From contig NZ_ATWL01000003.1 of assembly GCF_000421225.1 (NCBI RefSeq), forward strand, positions 62,001 through 126,000: a DNA stretch of 64,000 nt, in the 5' to 3' direction. Each line of letters starts with the position of its first letter. Within the stretch, counting starts at the first letter, position 1. Source of the stretch: Ruania albidiflava DSM 18029. GTDB lineage: Bacteria; Actinomycetota; Actinomycetes; Actinomycetales; Beutenbergiaceae. The notes beneath the pieces are model-generated. The model worked only from the letters and a program-made list of their open reading frames with translations, did not search any database and was not told where the DNA came from. Both the position numbers and the translations under genes were made by a program. This document shows, piece after piece, positions 15,706 to 23,125 of this stretch.

Positions 15706-16122
15706 ATGAGCACGCACAGCACGCAGCAGACCCTACCCACCGAGACCTTCACCTGGGGATCGATCAAGTGGGGCGTGACCGCCGGGCGCTTCCCCGGTGC
15801 CCCGATCACGGTCGGTGAGGTGGTGATCAACCCGACCAAGGGGCACGACGTGCACACCCACCCGGAGTCGGACGAGGTGCTGCACGTGATCGAGGGGGAG
15901 GGGGTGCAGACCGTCGGGGACTCCGCGGAGTTCCAAGTGTCGGCGGGGGACAGCATCTACATCCCGCGCGGCACCGAGCACTCCACGTTCAACACCGGGT
16001 GGCGCCAGCTGCGGCTGCTGGCGATCTACAGCCCCGGTGGGGCGGAGGAGGCGCTGCGGGAGGCGCCGGACTACCGGGTGCTCTCACCGGGTGCCGCGCC
16101 GGTGTGGGAGCGGGCGGACTGA
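15706..16122 (+). CDS. Cupin domain protein
   Basis: This 138-residue single-domain cupin has metal ligands visible in HDVHTHPESDEVLHVIEGEG (His, His, Glu of motif 1) and in DSIYIPRGTEHSTFN (His of motif 2). It may be a small dioxygenase, isomerase or ligand-binding protein. ATG 15706 has AGGAGC 8 bases upstream. Another ATG (15676) overlaps the preceding stop (ATGA) and could be used instead, adding 10 residues. It is last gene of the Tm-1-like operon and likely acts on the same metabolite. Confidence 0.85.
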   Translation: MSTHSTQQTLPTETFTWGSIKWGVTAGRFPGAPITVGEVVINPTKGHDVHTHPESDEVLHVIEGEGVQTVGDSAEFQVSAGDSIYIPRGTEHSTFNTGWRQLRLLAIYSPGGAEEALREAPDYRVLSPGAAPVWERAD

Positions 16123-16129
16123 CCTGAAC

Positions 16130-16283
16130 TCAGCGCAGTTCTTCGCGCTGGCCGGCACGCTCAGCGAAGGCGTCGATCGCCGCCAGTACTTCGGTGCTGC
16201 GCCAGAACGGTCCGAGGCGGTGTTCGGCCTCGGACGTGAGGATTCCGGCGCTGGTGAGCGCGCGCAGCGGGGCAGGACGCGCT
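16130..16283 (-). pseudogene. Fragment resembling a Fic protein C-terminus
   Basis: Read on the minus strand, about 50 codons give RPAPLRALTSAGILTSE and then HRLGPFWRSTEVLAAIDAF, ending at a normal stop. This resembles the small winged-helix tail that follows Fic (AMP-transferase) domains. An in-frame stop lies immediately upstream and no Fic core (HPFxDGNGR) exists here, so it is at most a remnant. Similarity is judged by eye only. Confidence 0.35.
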
Positions 16284-16470
16284 CACCAAGCTGCCGATGG
16301 GGCTGATGTGGGCGACGCTGACTGCGGGCATAGTCGAGTCAGGCAAGTACAAGGGCAGCTCGACGATCGATGTCCACATCGACGGGTCGAAGGCTGGCAG
16401 CTGTCCTGCTTCTCGCGCGGTGCAGCGTCCACAGCATCGGGGGGAACAGCCAAGCGGCACCGAAGCCGAT
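16270..16470 (+). pseudogene. Unidentified coding remnant beside the tRNA cluster
   Basis: One plus-strand frame reads DALTKLPMGLMWATLTAGIV followed by ESGKYKGSSTIDVHIDGS. It looks protein-like but has no start signal, no family I can name and no continuation. Together with the Fic-like tail it suggests this gap is decayed accessory DNA next to tRNA-Phe, a common integration target. Confidence 0.25.
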
Positions 16471-16500
16471 ACAAGAAAACCCGCACCGTGGTGCGGGGTT
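16471..16500 (-). terminator. Intrinsic terminator of the tRNA cluster
   Basis: On the minus strand, a CCCGCAC/GTGCGGG stem (16491-16497 with 16480-16486, loop of 4) is followed by TTTTCTTG. It lies directly downstream of tRNA-Phe and ends the Glu-Asp-Phe transcript. It is one of only two hairpins in the window with a real U-tract. Confidence 0.8.
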
Positions 16501-16505
16501 CCCTT

Positions 16506-16581
16506 TGGTGGCTCCGACCGGCGTCGATCCGGTGACCTTTCGATTTTCAGTCGAACGCTCTACCAACTGAGCTACAGAGCC
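16506..16581 (-). tRNA. tRNA-Phe (GAA)
   Basis: The minus-strand sequence folds as a cloverleaf: acceptor GGCTCTG/CGGAGCC, anticodon loop CTGAAAA within TTCGA/TCGAA giving GAA, and a GGTCGACGCC-type T arm. The 3' ACCA is encoded, including CCA. It is third in a Glu-Asp-Phe array transcribed leftward. Confidence 0.97.
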
Positions 16582-16625
16582 TGGACACATTCGCCCGGTC
16601 ATGGTGGTGACCGGGCGAATGTTCG

Positions 16626-16699
16626 CGACCCCGACCGGACTTGAACCGGCGGCCTCCGCCGTGACAGGGCGGCGCTCTAACCAACTGAGCTACGGGGCC
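16626..16699 (-). tRNA. tRNA-Asp (GTC)
   Basis: Acceptor GGCCCCG pairs with CGGGGTC (one G-U). The anticodon loop CTGTCAC within CCGCC/GGCGG gives GTC. T loop TTCAAGT. CCA is not encoded after the discriminator G. Confidence 0.97.
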
Positions 16700-16749
16700 A
16701 ATGTGGTGCTGACATCATGCCAGCCATATGGAGTTGTCGGTGTGGTTCG

Positions 16750-16822
16750 TACCCCCAACGGGATTCGAACCCGTGCTACCGCCGTGAAAGGGCGGGGTCC
16801 TAGGCCGCTAGACGATGGGGGC
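16750..16822 (-). tRNA. tRNA-Glu (TTC)
   Basis: Acceptor GCCCCCA pairs with TGGGGGT, discriminator A. The anticodon loop CTTTCAC within CCGCC/GGCGG gives TTC. T loop TTCGAAT. CCA is not encoded. It is first gene of the Glu-Asp-Phe array. Confidence 0.97.
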
Positions 16823-17012
16823 CCGGCTGCCCGGGACGTCCGGGACGCCCAAGACCTCGGAAAGCATACGACACCGGGCACCTGCTGGGCAAAACGCCTG
16901 GTTGTGACATGGCGCACCAGGAGAATTCCGCGGCAGCGTGCGCTTCGTGTCCGGCTGTGACGCTGGTGTGCGTCGTGGTCGCCGGAGTGCTCGGCCTGCG
17001 ACACTGAGGGGC

Positions 17013-17372
17013 GTGATCGACATGTCGCATGAAGAGTTCGAGAACGCCGTGGGTGACGGGCTGGACCTCATCCCGGAGGAGCTTGCTCGGCACATCGACA
17101 ACGTGGTGGTCCTGGTCGAGGACGAGCCGCCGCCGGAGGCTGAGGAGGCGGACCTGCTCGGGTTGTACGAGGGCACTCCGCTCACCGAGCGCGGTGAGTG
17201 GTGGGCGGCCGGGTCGCTGCCGGACCGGATCACCATCTTCAAGGGCCCCACGCTGCGGATGTGCACCAGCCGAGAAGAGGTGGCCGAGGAGGTCGCGGTC
17301 ACCGTGATCCATGAGGTCGCCCACCACTTCGGCATCGACGACGCCCGCCTGCACGAGCTCGGCTGGGGCTGA
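17013..17372 (+). CDS. Metallopeptidase-family (zincin-like) protein
   Basis: This 119-residue minimal zincin of the PF06262 type found throughout actinobacteria has the motif VTVIHEVAHHFGIDDARLHELGW: HExxH followed by a downstream His/Glu ligand. It is cytoplasmic with no signal or membrane helix. True protease activity has rarely been shown for this family. GTG 17013 lies 7 bases after GACACT (17000-17005), consistent with a leaderless start; ATG 17022 is an alternative. It is convergent with galE across a repeat element. Confidence 0.85.
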   Translation: MIDMSHEEFENAVGDGLDLIPEELARHIDNVVVLVEDEPPPEAEEADLLGLYEGTPLTERGEWWAAGSLPDRITIFKGPTLRMCTSREEVAEEVAVTVIHEVAHHFGIDDARLHELGWG

Positions 17373-17453
17373 GTCGCGCCCGGGCTGAGTCCAGCAGGTG
17401 CGGGCGCGGCGCTGTTCGGTGGGGCCCTCGGCGGGCACAGGCGAAGCTGCCGC

Positions 17454-17529
17454 AGCGATACCTGCTACGCGGCGGCGATACCCGCGGGCACGACCGCGCG
17501 GAGGAAGTATCGCCTGAGTCGATTCAACG
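17454..17529. repeat. CGATACC dispersed repeat, copy A
   Basis: CGATACC boxes at 17456 and 17476, GTATCG at 17507 and TCGAT at 17519. The copy at 59619 has the same four boxes at identical spacing and aligns ungapped at 52 of 73 positions. GGCGATAC (17474-17481) pairs with GTATCGCC (17507-17514). It lies between convergent genes and may be a bidirectional terminator. Confidence 0.65.
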
Positions 17530-17572
17530 TGGGCGGGCGGGTGGGTGGTGGGCAAGCAGGTGGGCGGTGACG

Positions 17573-18538
17573 TCAGTGGGCGAGGGTCTGGCGGGCGGCC
17601 CAGGCGCTGGCAACCATGTCCTCCAGCGAGTGCGTCATCTGCCAGCCCAGGTCGCGGGCGGCTGCCGCGCCGGAGGCGACGATCCGCGCCGGGTCGCCCG
17701 GGCGCCGGTCGGCGATCTCGGGGGTGAAGTCGATGCCGGTGACCGCGCCGATGGTGTCCATGATCTGGCGCACACTCACGCCGTCGCCGCTGCCGAGGTT
17801 GTACACCGGGTCCAGATCCCGGCCGCGGGCCAGCGCCTGGGCGGCGGCCACGTGCGCATCGGCCAGGTCGGCCACGTGGATGTAGTCGCGCACGCAGGTG
17901 CCGTCAGGTGTGGGGTAGTCGGCACCGTAGATCTTCGGCGTGCGGCCCTCGGCGAGCGCGTCCAGCACCAGCGGGAACAGGTTGTACGGGGAGGTGTCCG
18001 GCAGGTCGGTCGAGCCGGAGCCGACCACGTTGAAGTACCGCAACGAGGTGTGCCGCAGCCCGGCGGCGCGCGCCTGGTCGGCCAACAACCACTCCCCGAT
18101 CAGCTTCGACTCCCCGTACGGCGACTCCGGGGTGGTGGCGGTGGACTCGGTGACCAGGTCCACGTCCGGGGTGCCGTAGGTGGCCGCCGAGGAGGAGAAC
18201 ACGATCGCCTCCACCTGCGCAGCGGCCATCGCCTGCAGCACGCTCAGCGTCCCGGTGACGTTCTGGGCGTAGGTGTGCAGCGGCCGCTTGACGCTCTCAC
18301 CGGCGTACTTGAACGCTGCCACGTGCACCACACCGACGCAGGAATGCTCGGTGAGCGCGCGGGTGACTGCATCGGTGTCCAGGATCGAGGCCTGCGCGAA
18401 CGGCACACCGTCGGGTACGAAACCGGGGTGCCCGCTGGACAGGTCATCGACCACCACCACGTCGATCCCAGCAGCACGGAATGCCTGCACCACGTGCGCA
18501 CCGATGTAGCCGGCCCCGCCGGTCACCATCCAGGTCAT
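17573..18538 (-). CDS. galE: UDP-glucose 4-epimerase GalE
   Basis: This 321-residue extended short-chain dehydrogenase interconverts UDP-glucose and UDP-galactose (Leloir pathway, cell-wall galactan precursors). The NAD-binding GGAGYIGAHV is at residues 7-16. The catalytic Tyr-Lys pair is in YGESK (Tyr141, Lys145), and a Ser/Thr cluster lies near 114-117 (SSSAATYG). The ATG overlaps the surE stop by 4 bases (ATGA), so it is the second gene of a surE-galE operon. The C-terminus faces the repeat at 17454. Confidence 0.93.
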   Translation of the reverse strand: MTWMVTGGAGYIGAHVVQAFRAAGIDVVVVDDLSSGHPGFVPDGVPFAQASILDTDAVTRALTEHSCVGVVHVAAFKYAGESVKRPLHTYAQNVTGTLSVLQAMAAAQVEAIVFSSSAATYGTPDVDLVTESTATTPESPYGESKLIGEWLLADQARAAGLRHTSLRYFNVVGSGSTDLPDTSPYNLFPLVLDALAEGRTPKIYGADYPTPDGTCVRDYIHVADLADAHVAAAQALARGRDLDPVYNLGSGDGVSVRQIMDTIGAVTGIDFTPEIADRRPGDPARIVASGAAAARDLGWQMTHSLEDMVASAWAARQTLAH

Positions 18539-19311
18539 GACTGTGCTCCTTCGTCGAAGTTCAGGGTCGGCATGGTGGCGGACTCGCCGTCGTGCACGTG
18601 CGCGGCGACCAGGCTCACCGTCGCCCAGCCGGCAGCGAGCAGCCCGGCGTCGGAGTCCGGTTCGAAGGTCACCTTGTCACTGGCGAACGGTTCGAACAGC
18701 AGACGGCGCACCTGCAGCTGGCGTTCGTCGCTCACCGCGGTGAACCGGGCCGGATGGGCGGTGCGCAGCCCCTTCAGCTCGGCCAGCGGGATGTCCGGTA
18801 CGTTCACGTTCAGCACCCGGTGGTCCTGCTGGTGGCTGCTCAGCCACGCGAACGCCCGCTCCAGCACCGCCGCGGCAGTCTCCCAGTGCTGCGGGGAGCG
18901 GGCGGTGATCGAGGTGGCCATCGCCGGGATGTCCTGTGCGGCAGCGGAGATCGCAGCGCCGACAGTGGCCGAGTGCATGATGGCCGGACCCACGTTCGGC
19001 CCCAGGTTGATCCCGGAGAGCAGTATGTCTGGGTGCGGGCCCAGGTCCCCGGCCCCGGCGGCGTAGGCGATCAGCGCCGGGCTGGCGTGCACCGCCATCG
19101 ACTCGATGCTCGCTCGCAGACCGGGTGGCCGACCCGCGGAGACCGTCAGCACCCCGTCCTCGTGCTCTCCGCGCAGCCCGGCGGAGAAACCGGAGTACTC
19201 CGCGTTCGGCGCGGCGACCACCACATCGTGCCCTGCGTCCGCTGCCACGTGGGCCAGCACGGTCAGGCCGGCTGAGTCGATGCCATCGTCATTGGTGATG
19301 AGTACCCGCAT
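18535..19311 (-). CDS. surE: 5'/3'-nucleotidase SurE
   Basis: This 258-residue phosphatase acts on nucleoside monophosphates and related substrates. The N-terminal MRVLITNDDGIDS contains the Asp-Asp metal ligands; the SGFSAGL Ser ligand is near 45-50 and GINLGPNVG (Asn ligand) near 97. ATG 19311 has AAGGAG 10 bases upstream; the longer frame to 19353 has no support. It is first gene of an operon with galE. The upstream gap contains a large perfect palindrome. Confidence 0.92.
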   Translation of the reverse strand: MRVLITNDDGIDSAGLTVLAHVAADAGHDVVVAAPNAEYSGFSAGLRGEHEDGVLTVSAGRPPGLRASIESMAVHASPALIAYAAGAGDLGPHPDILLSGINLGPNVGPAIMHSATVGAAISAAAQDIPAMATSITARSPQHWETAAAVLERAFAWLSSHQQDHRVLNVNVPDIPLAELKGLRTAHPARFTAVSDERQLQVRRLLFEPFASDKVTFEPDSDAGLLAAGWATVSLVAAHVHDGESATMPTLNFDEGAQS

Positions 19312-19391
19312 GGGGTCGGGGCTCCTTCTGGTGGGTGGACGACCGGTGCGCACCTGCCCGGCCTGGGTCCATTCTGCCCTGGCTGTGCAGC

Positions 19392-19449
19392 ACGGGGGTG
19401 CCCTGGTGGTTGCGATCCGGGCAGATCACGACCACCAGGGCACCCCCGT
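19392..19449. repeat. Perfect 19-base palindrome between divergent genes
   Basis: The 19-base arms at 19392-19410 and 19431-19449 are exact complements (ACGGGGGTGCCC...), with GATC/GATC continuing the stem inward. It lies between the divergent surE and msrB starts, so it cannot be an ordinary terminator for either. It may be a mobile REP-like hairpin or an insulating structure. Confidence 0.6.
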
Positions 19450-19509
19450 ACAGATGGTGACCCGGTGCAGCAGATGGACGCCACCGGGCGGCCGGGGGAC
19501 AATAGGAGC

Positions 19510-19944
19510 ATGTATGAGGTCACCAAGTCCGACGAGCAGTGGCAGGCCGAGCTCGACCCGCTGGAGTACCAGGTGCTGCGACACGCTGCTACCGAACGCC
19601 CGGGCACCGGTGAGCTGCTGCACGAGGACCGGGTGGGCGTCTACCACTGCCGCGCCTGCGGGGCGGAGCTGTTCCGCTCGACCACCAAGTTCGAGGCACA
19701 CTGCGGCTGGCCGAGCTTCTATCAGCCCACCGAGTCCGATGCGGTGGAGCTGCTCGAGGACCGCAGCCTGGGCATGGCGCGCACTGAGGTGCGCTGCCGC
19801 CGCTGCGGGTCGCATCTGGGCCACGTCTTCGATGACGCCCCGCAGACGCCCACCGGCGACCGGTACTGCATGAACTCCGTCTCCCTCAGCTTCGAGCCGA
19901 CCGCGAGCGGCTCCACAGGCGGTGCGGCGGCCGAGGCCGAGTGA
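19510..19944 (+). CDS. msrB: Peptide-methionine (R)-S-oxide reductase MsrB
   Basis: This 144-residue enzyme repairs methionine-R-sulfoxide in oxidised proteins. It has the zinc site CRAC (Cys47, Cys50) and CRRC (Cys96, Cys99), the substrate motif FEAHCGWPSF and the catalytic Cys120 in GDRYCMNS. Cys65 is a possible resolving residue. ATG 19510 is 6 bases after GACAAT, with AGGAG between, so it could be leaderless or SD-led. Its end overlaps the next gene (GTGA). Confidence 0.95.
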   Translation: MYEVTKSDEQWQAELDPLEYQVLRHAATERPGTGELLHEDRVGVYHCRACGAELFRSTTKFEAHCGWPSFYQPTESDAVELLEDRSLGMARTEVRCRRCGSHLGHVFDDAPQTPTGDRYCMNSVSLSFEPTASGSTGGAAAEAE

Positions 19945-20732
19945 CCCGGGTCCTCACCCTCAACCTGCAGCACGGTGTCCTCGGCGGCACCGGTACCGTA
20001 GCCACCGCCGAGGAGCTCACCGACGCCCTCGCCCCGCTGCGGACCGACGCCCCCGACGTGCTCGCCCTGCAGGAGGTGGACCGCGGCCAGCGACGCAGCC
20101 ACGGTCTGGACCAGGCTGCAGTCGTGGCCGATGCGCTCGACCTGCCGCATGTGCGCTTCGCGGCCGCCCTCGGTGGGCAGCTCGGCCGCACCCGCAGCGC
20201 CCGTCGCGCCGCTCAGCGCAGTGGCAACCACCCCGGCCCGGCCTACGGAGTGGCGATCGCCTCCCGGTACCCGGTGGTGGCCGCGTTCGTGCGGCCTCTG
20301 CCCGGTCTGCACACGCTCCTGCCACGGCCGCTACTGCACCGGTTCAGGCTGACTGCCGCCGATGAGCCCCGGGTGCTGCTCGGCACAGTGCTGGCCACCC
20401 CTGCGGGCCGACTGGCGGTCGCCTGCACGCACCTGTCCACCGTGCCCCCGATCGCATTCCTGCAGCTGCGGCAGGTGCTCGCCGCCGTGGGCTCCCTGGG
20501 CGTGCCGGCGCTGGTCTGCGGTGACCTGAACCTGCGTGCCCTGCCGGTGCAGGCGCTGAGCCGCCGGTGGCGCCGGGCCGAAGCGCTCACCTTCCCGGTG
20601 GTCCGCCCGGACCGGCAGATCGACCACCTGCTGCTCGACCCGGGCAGTGCACCCGGGACGCTCACCGCTGTGAGCAGCCTGCCGCTCGGTGTCTCCGACC
20701 ACCGCGGTCTGGCTGCTGAGCTGCGGCTGTGA
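19941..20732 (+). CDS. Endonuclease/exonuclease/phosphatase family protein
   Basis: This 263-residue cytoplasmic metal-dependent hydrolase of the EEP fold has RVLTLNLQHG at the N-terminus, LALQEVDRGQ (Glu metal ligand) near 40, VCGDLNLRALP near 193 and the terminal VSDHRGLAAEL. The substrate (nucleic acid, phospholipid or sugar phosphate) cannot be told. The GTG start overlaps the msrB stop by 4 bases and its own stop overlaps the EamA gene, giving a three-gene coupled operon. Confidence 0.85.
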   Translation: MTRVLTLNLQHGVLGGTGTVATAEELTDALAPLRTDAPDVLALQEVDRGQRRSHGLDQAAVVADALDLPHVRFAAALGGQLGRTRSARRAAQRSGNHPGPAYGVAIASRYPVVAAFVRPLPGLHTLLPRPLLHRFRLTAADEPRVLLGTVLATPAGRLAVACTHLSTVPPIAFLQLRQVLAAVGSLGVPALVCGDLNLRALPVQALSRRWRRAEALTFPVVRPDRQIDHLLLDPGSAPGTLTAVSSLPLGVSDHRGLAAELRL

Positions 20733-21667
20733 CCGCGCAGAGGGCACCGGCCGGCGCTCTCGGCCGGGTGCCGGCACCTGCGTTGTTCCTGCTCGCCGGG
20801 GTGTCCCAGTACCTTGGTGCCGCGCTCGCGGTGGGGCTGTACCACGTGCTGCCCGCCCCGACCGTCGCCTGGGGACGTGGGCTGACCGGTGCAGTCGTCC
20901 TGCTGCTGCTGGTGCGGCCCTGGCGGGTGCGGTGGGCCTGGCGCGAGCTGGCCCAGTCCTCGCTGTTCGGGGTGGTGCTGCTGGGCATGAACCTGATGTT
21001 CTACGTGGCGATCGGACTGCTGCCGCTGGGTGCCGCCGTGGCGATCGAGTTCATCGGTCCAGTGCTGGTGGCCGCCTGGGGCGGGCGTTCTGCCCGGCAC
21101 CGGATCGCGATCGCGCTGGCCACCTTCGGAGTGCTGTGCATCTCCCTGGTCGGTCTGGACTGGGGTGGTCAGCGTTCGACGGCGGAGCTCGCCTGGGGTG
21201 TGCTCGCCGCCCTGGCCGCCGGGTCGCTGTGGGGCACGTACATGGTGCTCGGCAGCCGGATCGTGCGCTCCCGCAGCGGCACCCGGTCATTGACCGTCGG
21301 ACTCTCCGCAGGCTCGCTCGTCTACGCCCCCGTCGGCCTGGTCGCCGCGGGCGTCACCGGGACGATGGGGCACCTGACCGACCCGAGCCTGCTCGGGGTG
21401 CTGCTGGCCGTGGGGCTGCTGTCCACAGTGCTGCCCTACACCCTGGACCAGGTGACGATGAAGCGGCTGAGCACCGCCACCTTCGCCCTGCTGAACGCGC
21501 TGCTGCCGGTCTCCGCCACGGTGATCGGCGTGATCATGCTCAGCCAGCTGCCCACCTGGGGGGAGATCGTGGGCATCGTCGCAGTCTCTGCCGCAGTGGC
21601 GATCTCCTCCCGCCGCGGCACCCCGGCTCCGGGTAGCGAGCGGCCCGCCGCGGACGGCGAACCGTAG
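20729..21667 (+). CDS. EamA/RhtA-type transporter
   Basis: This 312-residue protein has about ten hydrophobic segments in two repeated EamA halves. The segment EFIGPVLVAAWGG, early in the first half, is typical of RhtA-like threonine/homoserine exporters. The N-terminus is short and cytoplasmic; the C-terminal tail is Pro/Glu-rich. The GTG start overlaps the preceding stop (GTGA). It likely exports an amino acid or small metabolite; the substrate is unknown. Confidence 0.85.
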   Translation: MTAQRAPAGALGRVPAPALFLLAGVSQYLGAALAVGLYHVLPAPTVAWGRGLTGAVVLLLLVRPWRVRWAWRELAQSSLFGVVLLGMNLMFYVAIGLLPLGAAVAIEFIGPVLVAAWGGRSARHRIAIALATFGVLCISLVGLDWGGQRSTAELAWGVLAALAAGSLWGTYMVLGSRIVRSRSGTRSLTVGLSAGSLVYAPVGLVAAGVTGTMGHLTDPSLLGVLLAVGLLSTVLPYTLDQVTMKRLSTATFALLNALLPVSATVIGVIMLSQLPTWGEIVGIVAVSAAVAISSRRGTPAPGSERPAADGEP

Positions 21668-21767
21668 CCACCGTCGGCCGGATGTGCCGCACCGGCCCGG
21701 CCGGCCGACAGCAGCGCCCGGCCCCAGCCGCGGAATGCGCAGCGGGCTGGTCTGTGTTGTGCCGCAC

Positions 21768-22178
21768 ATGGATTTCATGGAGCAGACCATCGAGGAGTTC
21801 CGCAGCCACCACGGTGTGGTGCGGGAGCCGATGAACTTCGGCGACCGGCTGGTGCTGGTGCACGTACCGAAGAAGGACGGCAGCACCCGCGTGGTGCCGC
21901 TGGCCGCGCTGCCTCGGGAGGGCGCCTGGTACGTCTCCGGCAGCGCAGGCGGGGCGCCGAAGCACCCGGCCTGGGTGTTCTCGCTGCGCCGTGCCCAGAC
22001 CGTGACGATCGAGGTGCCCGATGACCCGATCCGCACCCTCGAGGTGCGGGTGAGCGAGCTCGCCGACGCCGAGCGGGACGAGGCGTGGACCTGGGTGACC
22101 GATCGGATGCCCGGTTTCGCCGACTACCAGGAACGGGCCGGCGACCGGACCATCCCGGTGTTCCGGCTCGCACCCTGA
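21768..22178 (+). CDS. Deazaflavin-dependent (F420) nitroreductase-family protein
   Basis: This 136-residue Ddn/DUF385-type split beta-barrel protein has GDRLVLVHVPKKDG and WYVSGSAGGAPKHPAWVFSL, the latter typical of the F420-binding segment in this family, and ends near a Tyr-rich YQERAGDRTIPVFRL. It likely uses F420H2 to reduce quinones or similar. The start is ATG 21768 or 21777; no clear ribosome site is seen. A second family member is at 43091. Confidence 0.8.
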   Translation: MDFMEQTIEEFRSHHGVVREPMNFGDRLVLVHVPKKDGSTRVVPLAALPREGAWYVSGSAGGAPKHPAWVFSLRRAQTVTIEVPDDPIRTLEVRVSELADAERDEAWTWVTDRMPGFADYQERAGDRTIPVFRLAP

Positions 22179-22339
22179 CCTGGGTGCCCCGGTGAGATGA
22201 CTGCGGCAGCGCAGCGGGCGCCGTCGGACCTGGCCGGCGGGCTCGGTGGGGTGACTTGGCCCGGTGTGCCCCGCCGTCGCGCACAGGCCGCCGGGCGGAG
22301 GCGTACGGAACACGCCGACGATGCTGCCAAGATGGACGC

Positions 22340-23125
22340 ATGGAACTGATCATCCAGCCTGGCGAGCGCCAGATCGCCACCCTTGTCGCCGACGCCATCA
22401 CGGCCCTCCTGGACCGCAAGCCCGACGCAGTGCTCGGGTTGGCCACCGGTTCCTCACCGCTGGCGGTCTACGACGAGCTGGTGCGGCGCTACGAGGCCGG
22501 ACAGGTGAGCTTCGCCCGGGCCCGCGCGTTCATGCTGGACGAATACGTCGGGCTCGCCGCCGACCACCCGCAGCGCTACCGGAACGTGATCAAGACCGAG
22601 CTCACCGGACGGGTGGACATCCCCGCTGAGGCGGTACAGGGACCGGACGGGCTCGGCGAGGACGTGCCGGCGGCGTGCGCCGCCTACGAGCAGGCGATCG
22701 CTGCGGCCGGTGGGGTGGACCTGCAGATCCTCGGCATCGGCACCGATGGGCACATCGCTTTCAACGAACCCGGCTCGTCGCTGGCCTCCCGCACCAGGAT
22801 CAAGACCCTCACCCGACAGACGCGGGTGGACAACGCCCGGTTCTTCGACGGCGACCTCGACCAGGTGCCCACGCACTGCCTCACCCAGGGCCTGGGCACG
22901 ATCATGAGCGCCAAGCACCTGGTGCTCGTGGCCACCGGGGGGCACAAGGCAGAAGCCATCCAGCACCTGGTCGAAGGGTCTGTGTCGGCGATGTGGCCGG
23001 CCACGATCATGCAGCACCACCCGCACGCCACCGTGCTCGTCGACGGCGCGGCCGCCTCCCGGCTGGAGCTGGCCGACTACTACCGGGAGACCTACGAGAC
23101 CAAACCGGCCTGGCAGGGGCTGTGA
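22340..23125 (+). CDS. nagB: Glucosamine-6-phosphate deaminase NagB
   Basis: This 261-residue enzyme converts glucosamine-6-phosphate to fructose-6-phosphate and ammonia, feeding amino sugars into glycolysis. Visible: LGLATGSSPLAVYDELVRR near 35, FMLDEYVGL (catalytic Asp) near 64, and LGIGTDGHIAFNEPGSSL near 132-149 (general base Asp, ring-opening His). ATG 22340 is 6 bases after CAAGAT, suggesting a leaderless mRNA. It could process GlcNAc released by the GH89 locus at 27.7-34 kb. It is coupled to the glycosylase gene by GTGA. Confidence 0.95.
   Translation: MELIIQPGERQIATLVADAITALLDRKPDAVLGLATGSSPLAVYDELVRRYEAGQVSFARARAFMLDEYVGLAADHPQRYRNVIKTELTGRVDIPAEAVQGPDGLGEDVPAACAAYEQAIAAAGGVDLQILGIGTDGHIAFNEPGSSLASRTRIKTLTRQTRVDNARFFDGDLDQVPTHCLTQGLGTIMSAKHLVLVATGGHKAEAIQHLVEGSVSAMWPATIMQHHPHATVLVDGAAASRLELADYYRETYETKPAWQGL

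Noticed and set aside
16161-16460. A 99-codon minus-strand frame next to tRNA-Phe
   Set aside because: It has no ribosome site and Pro/Ala/Arg-rich noise. A different frame holds the better, though truncated, Fic-like fragment.
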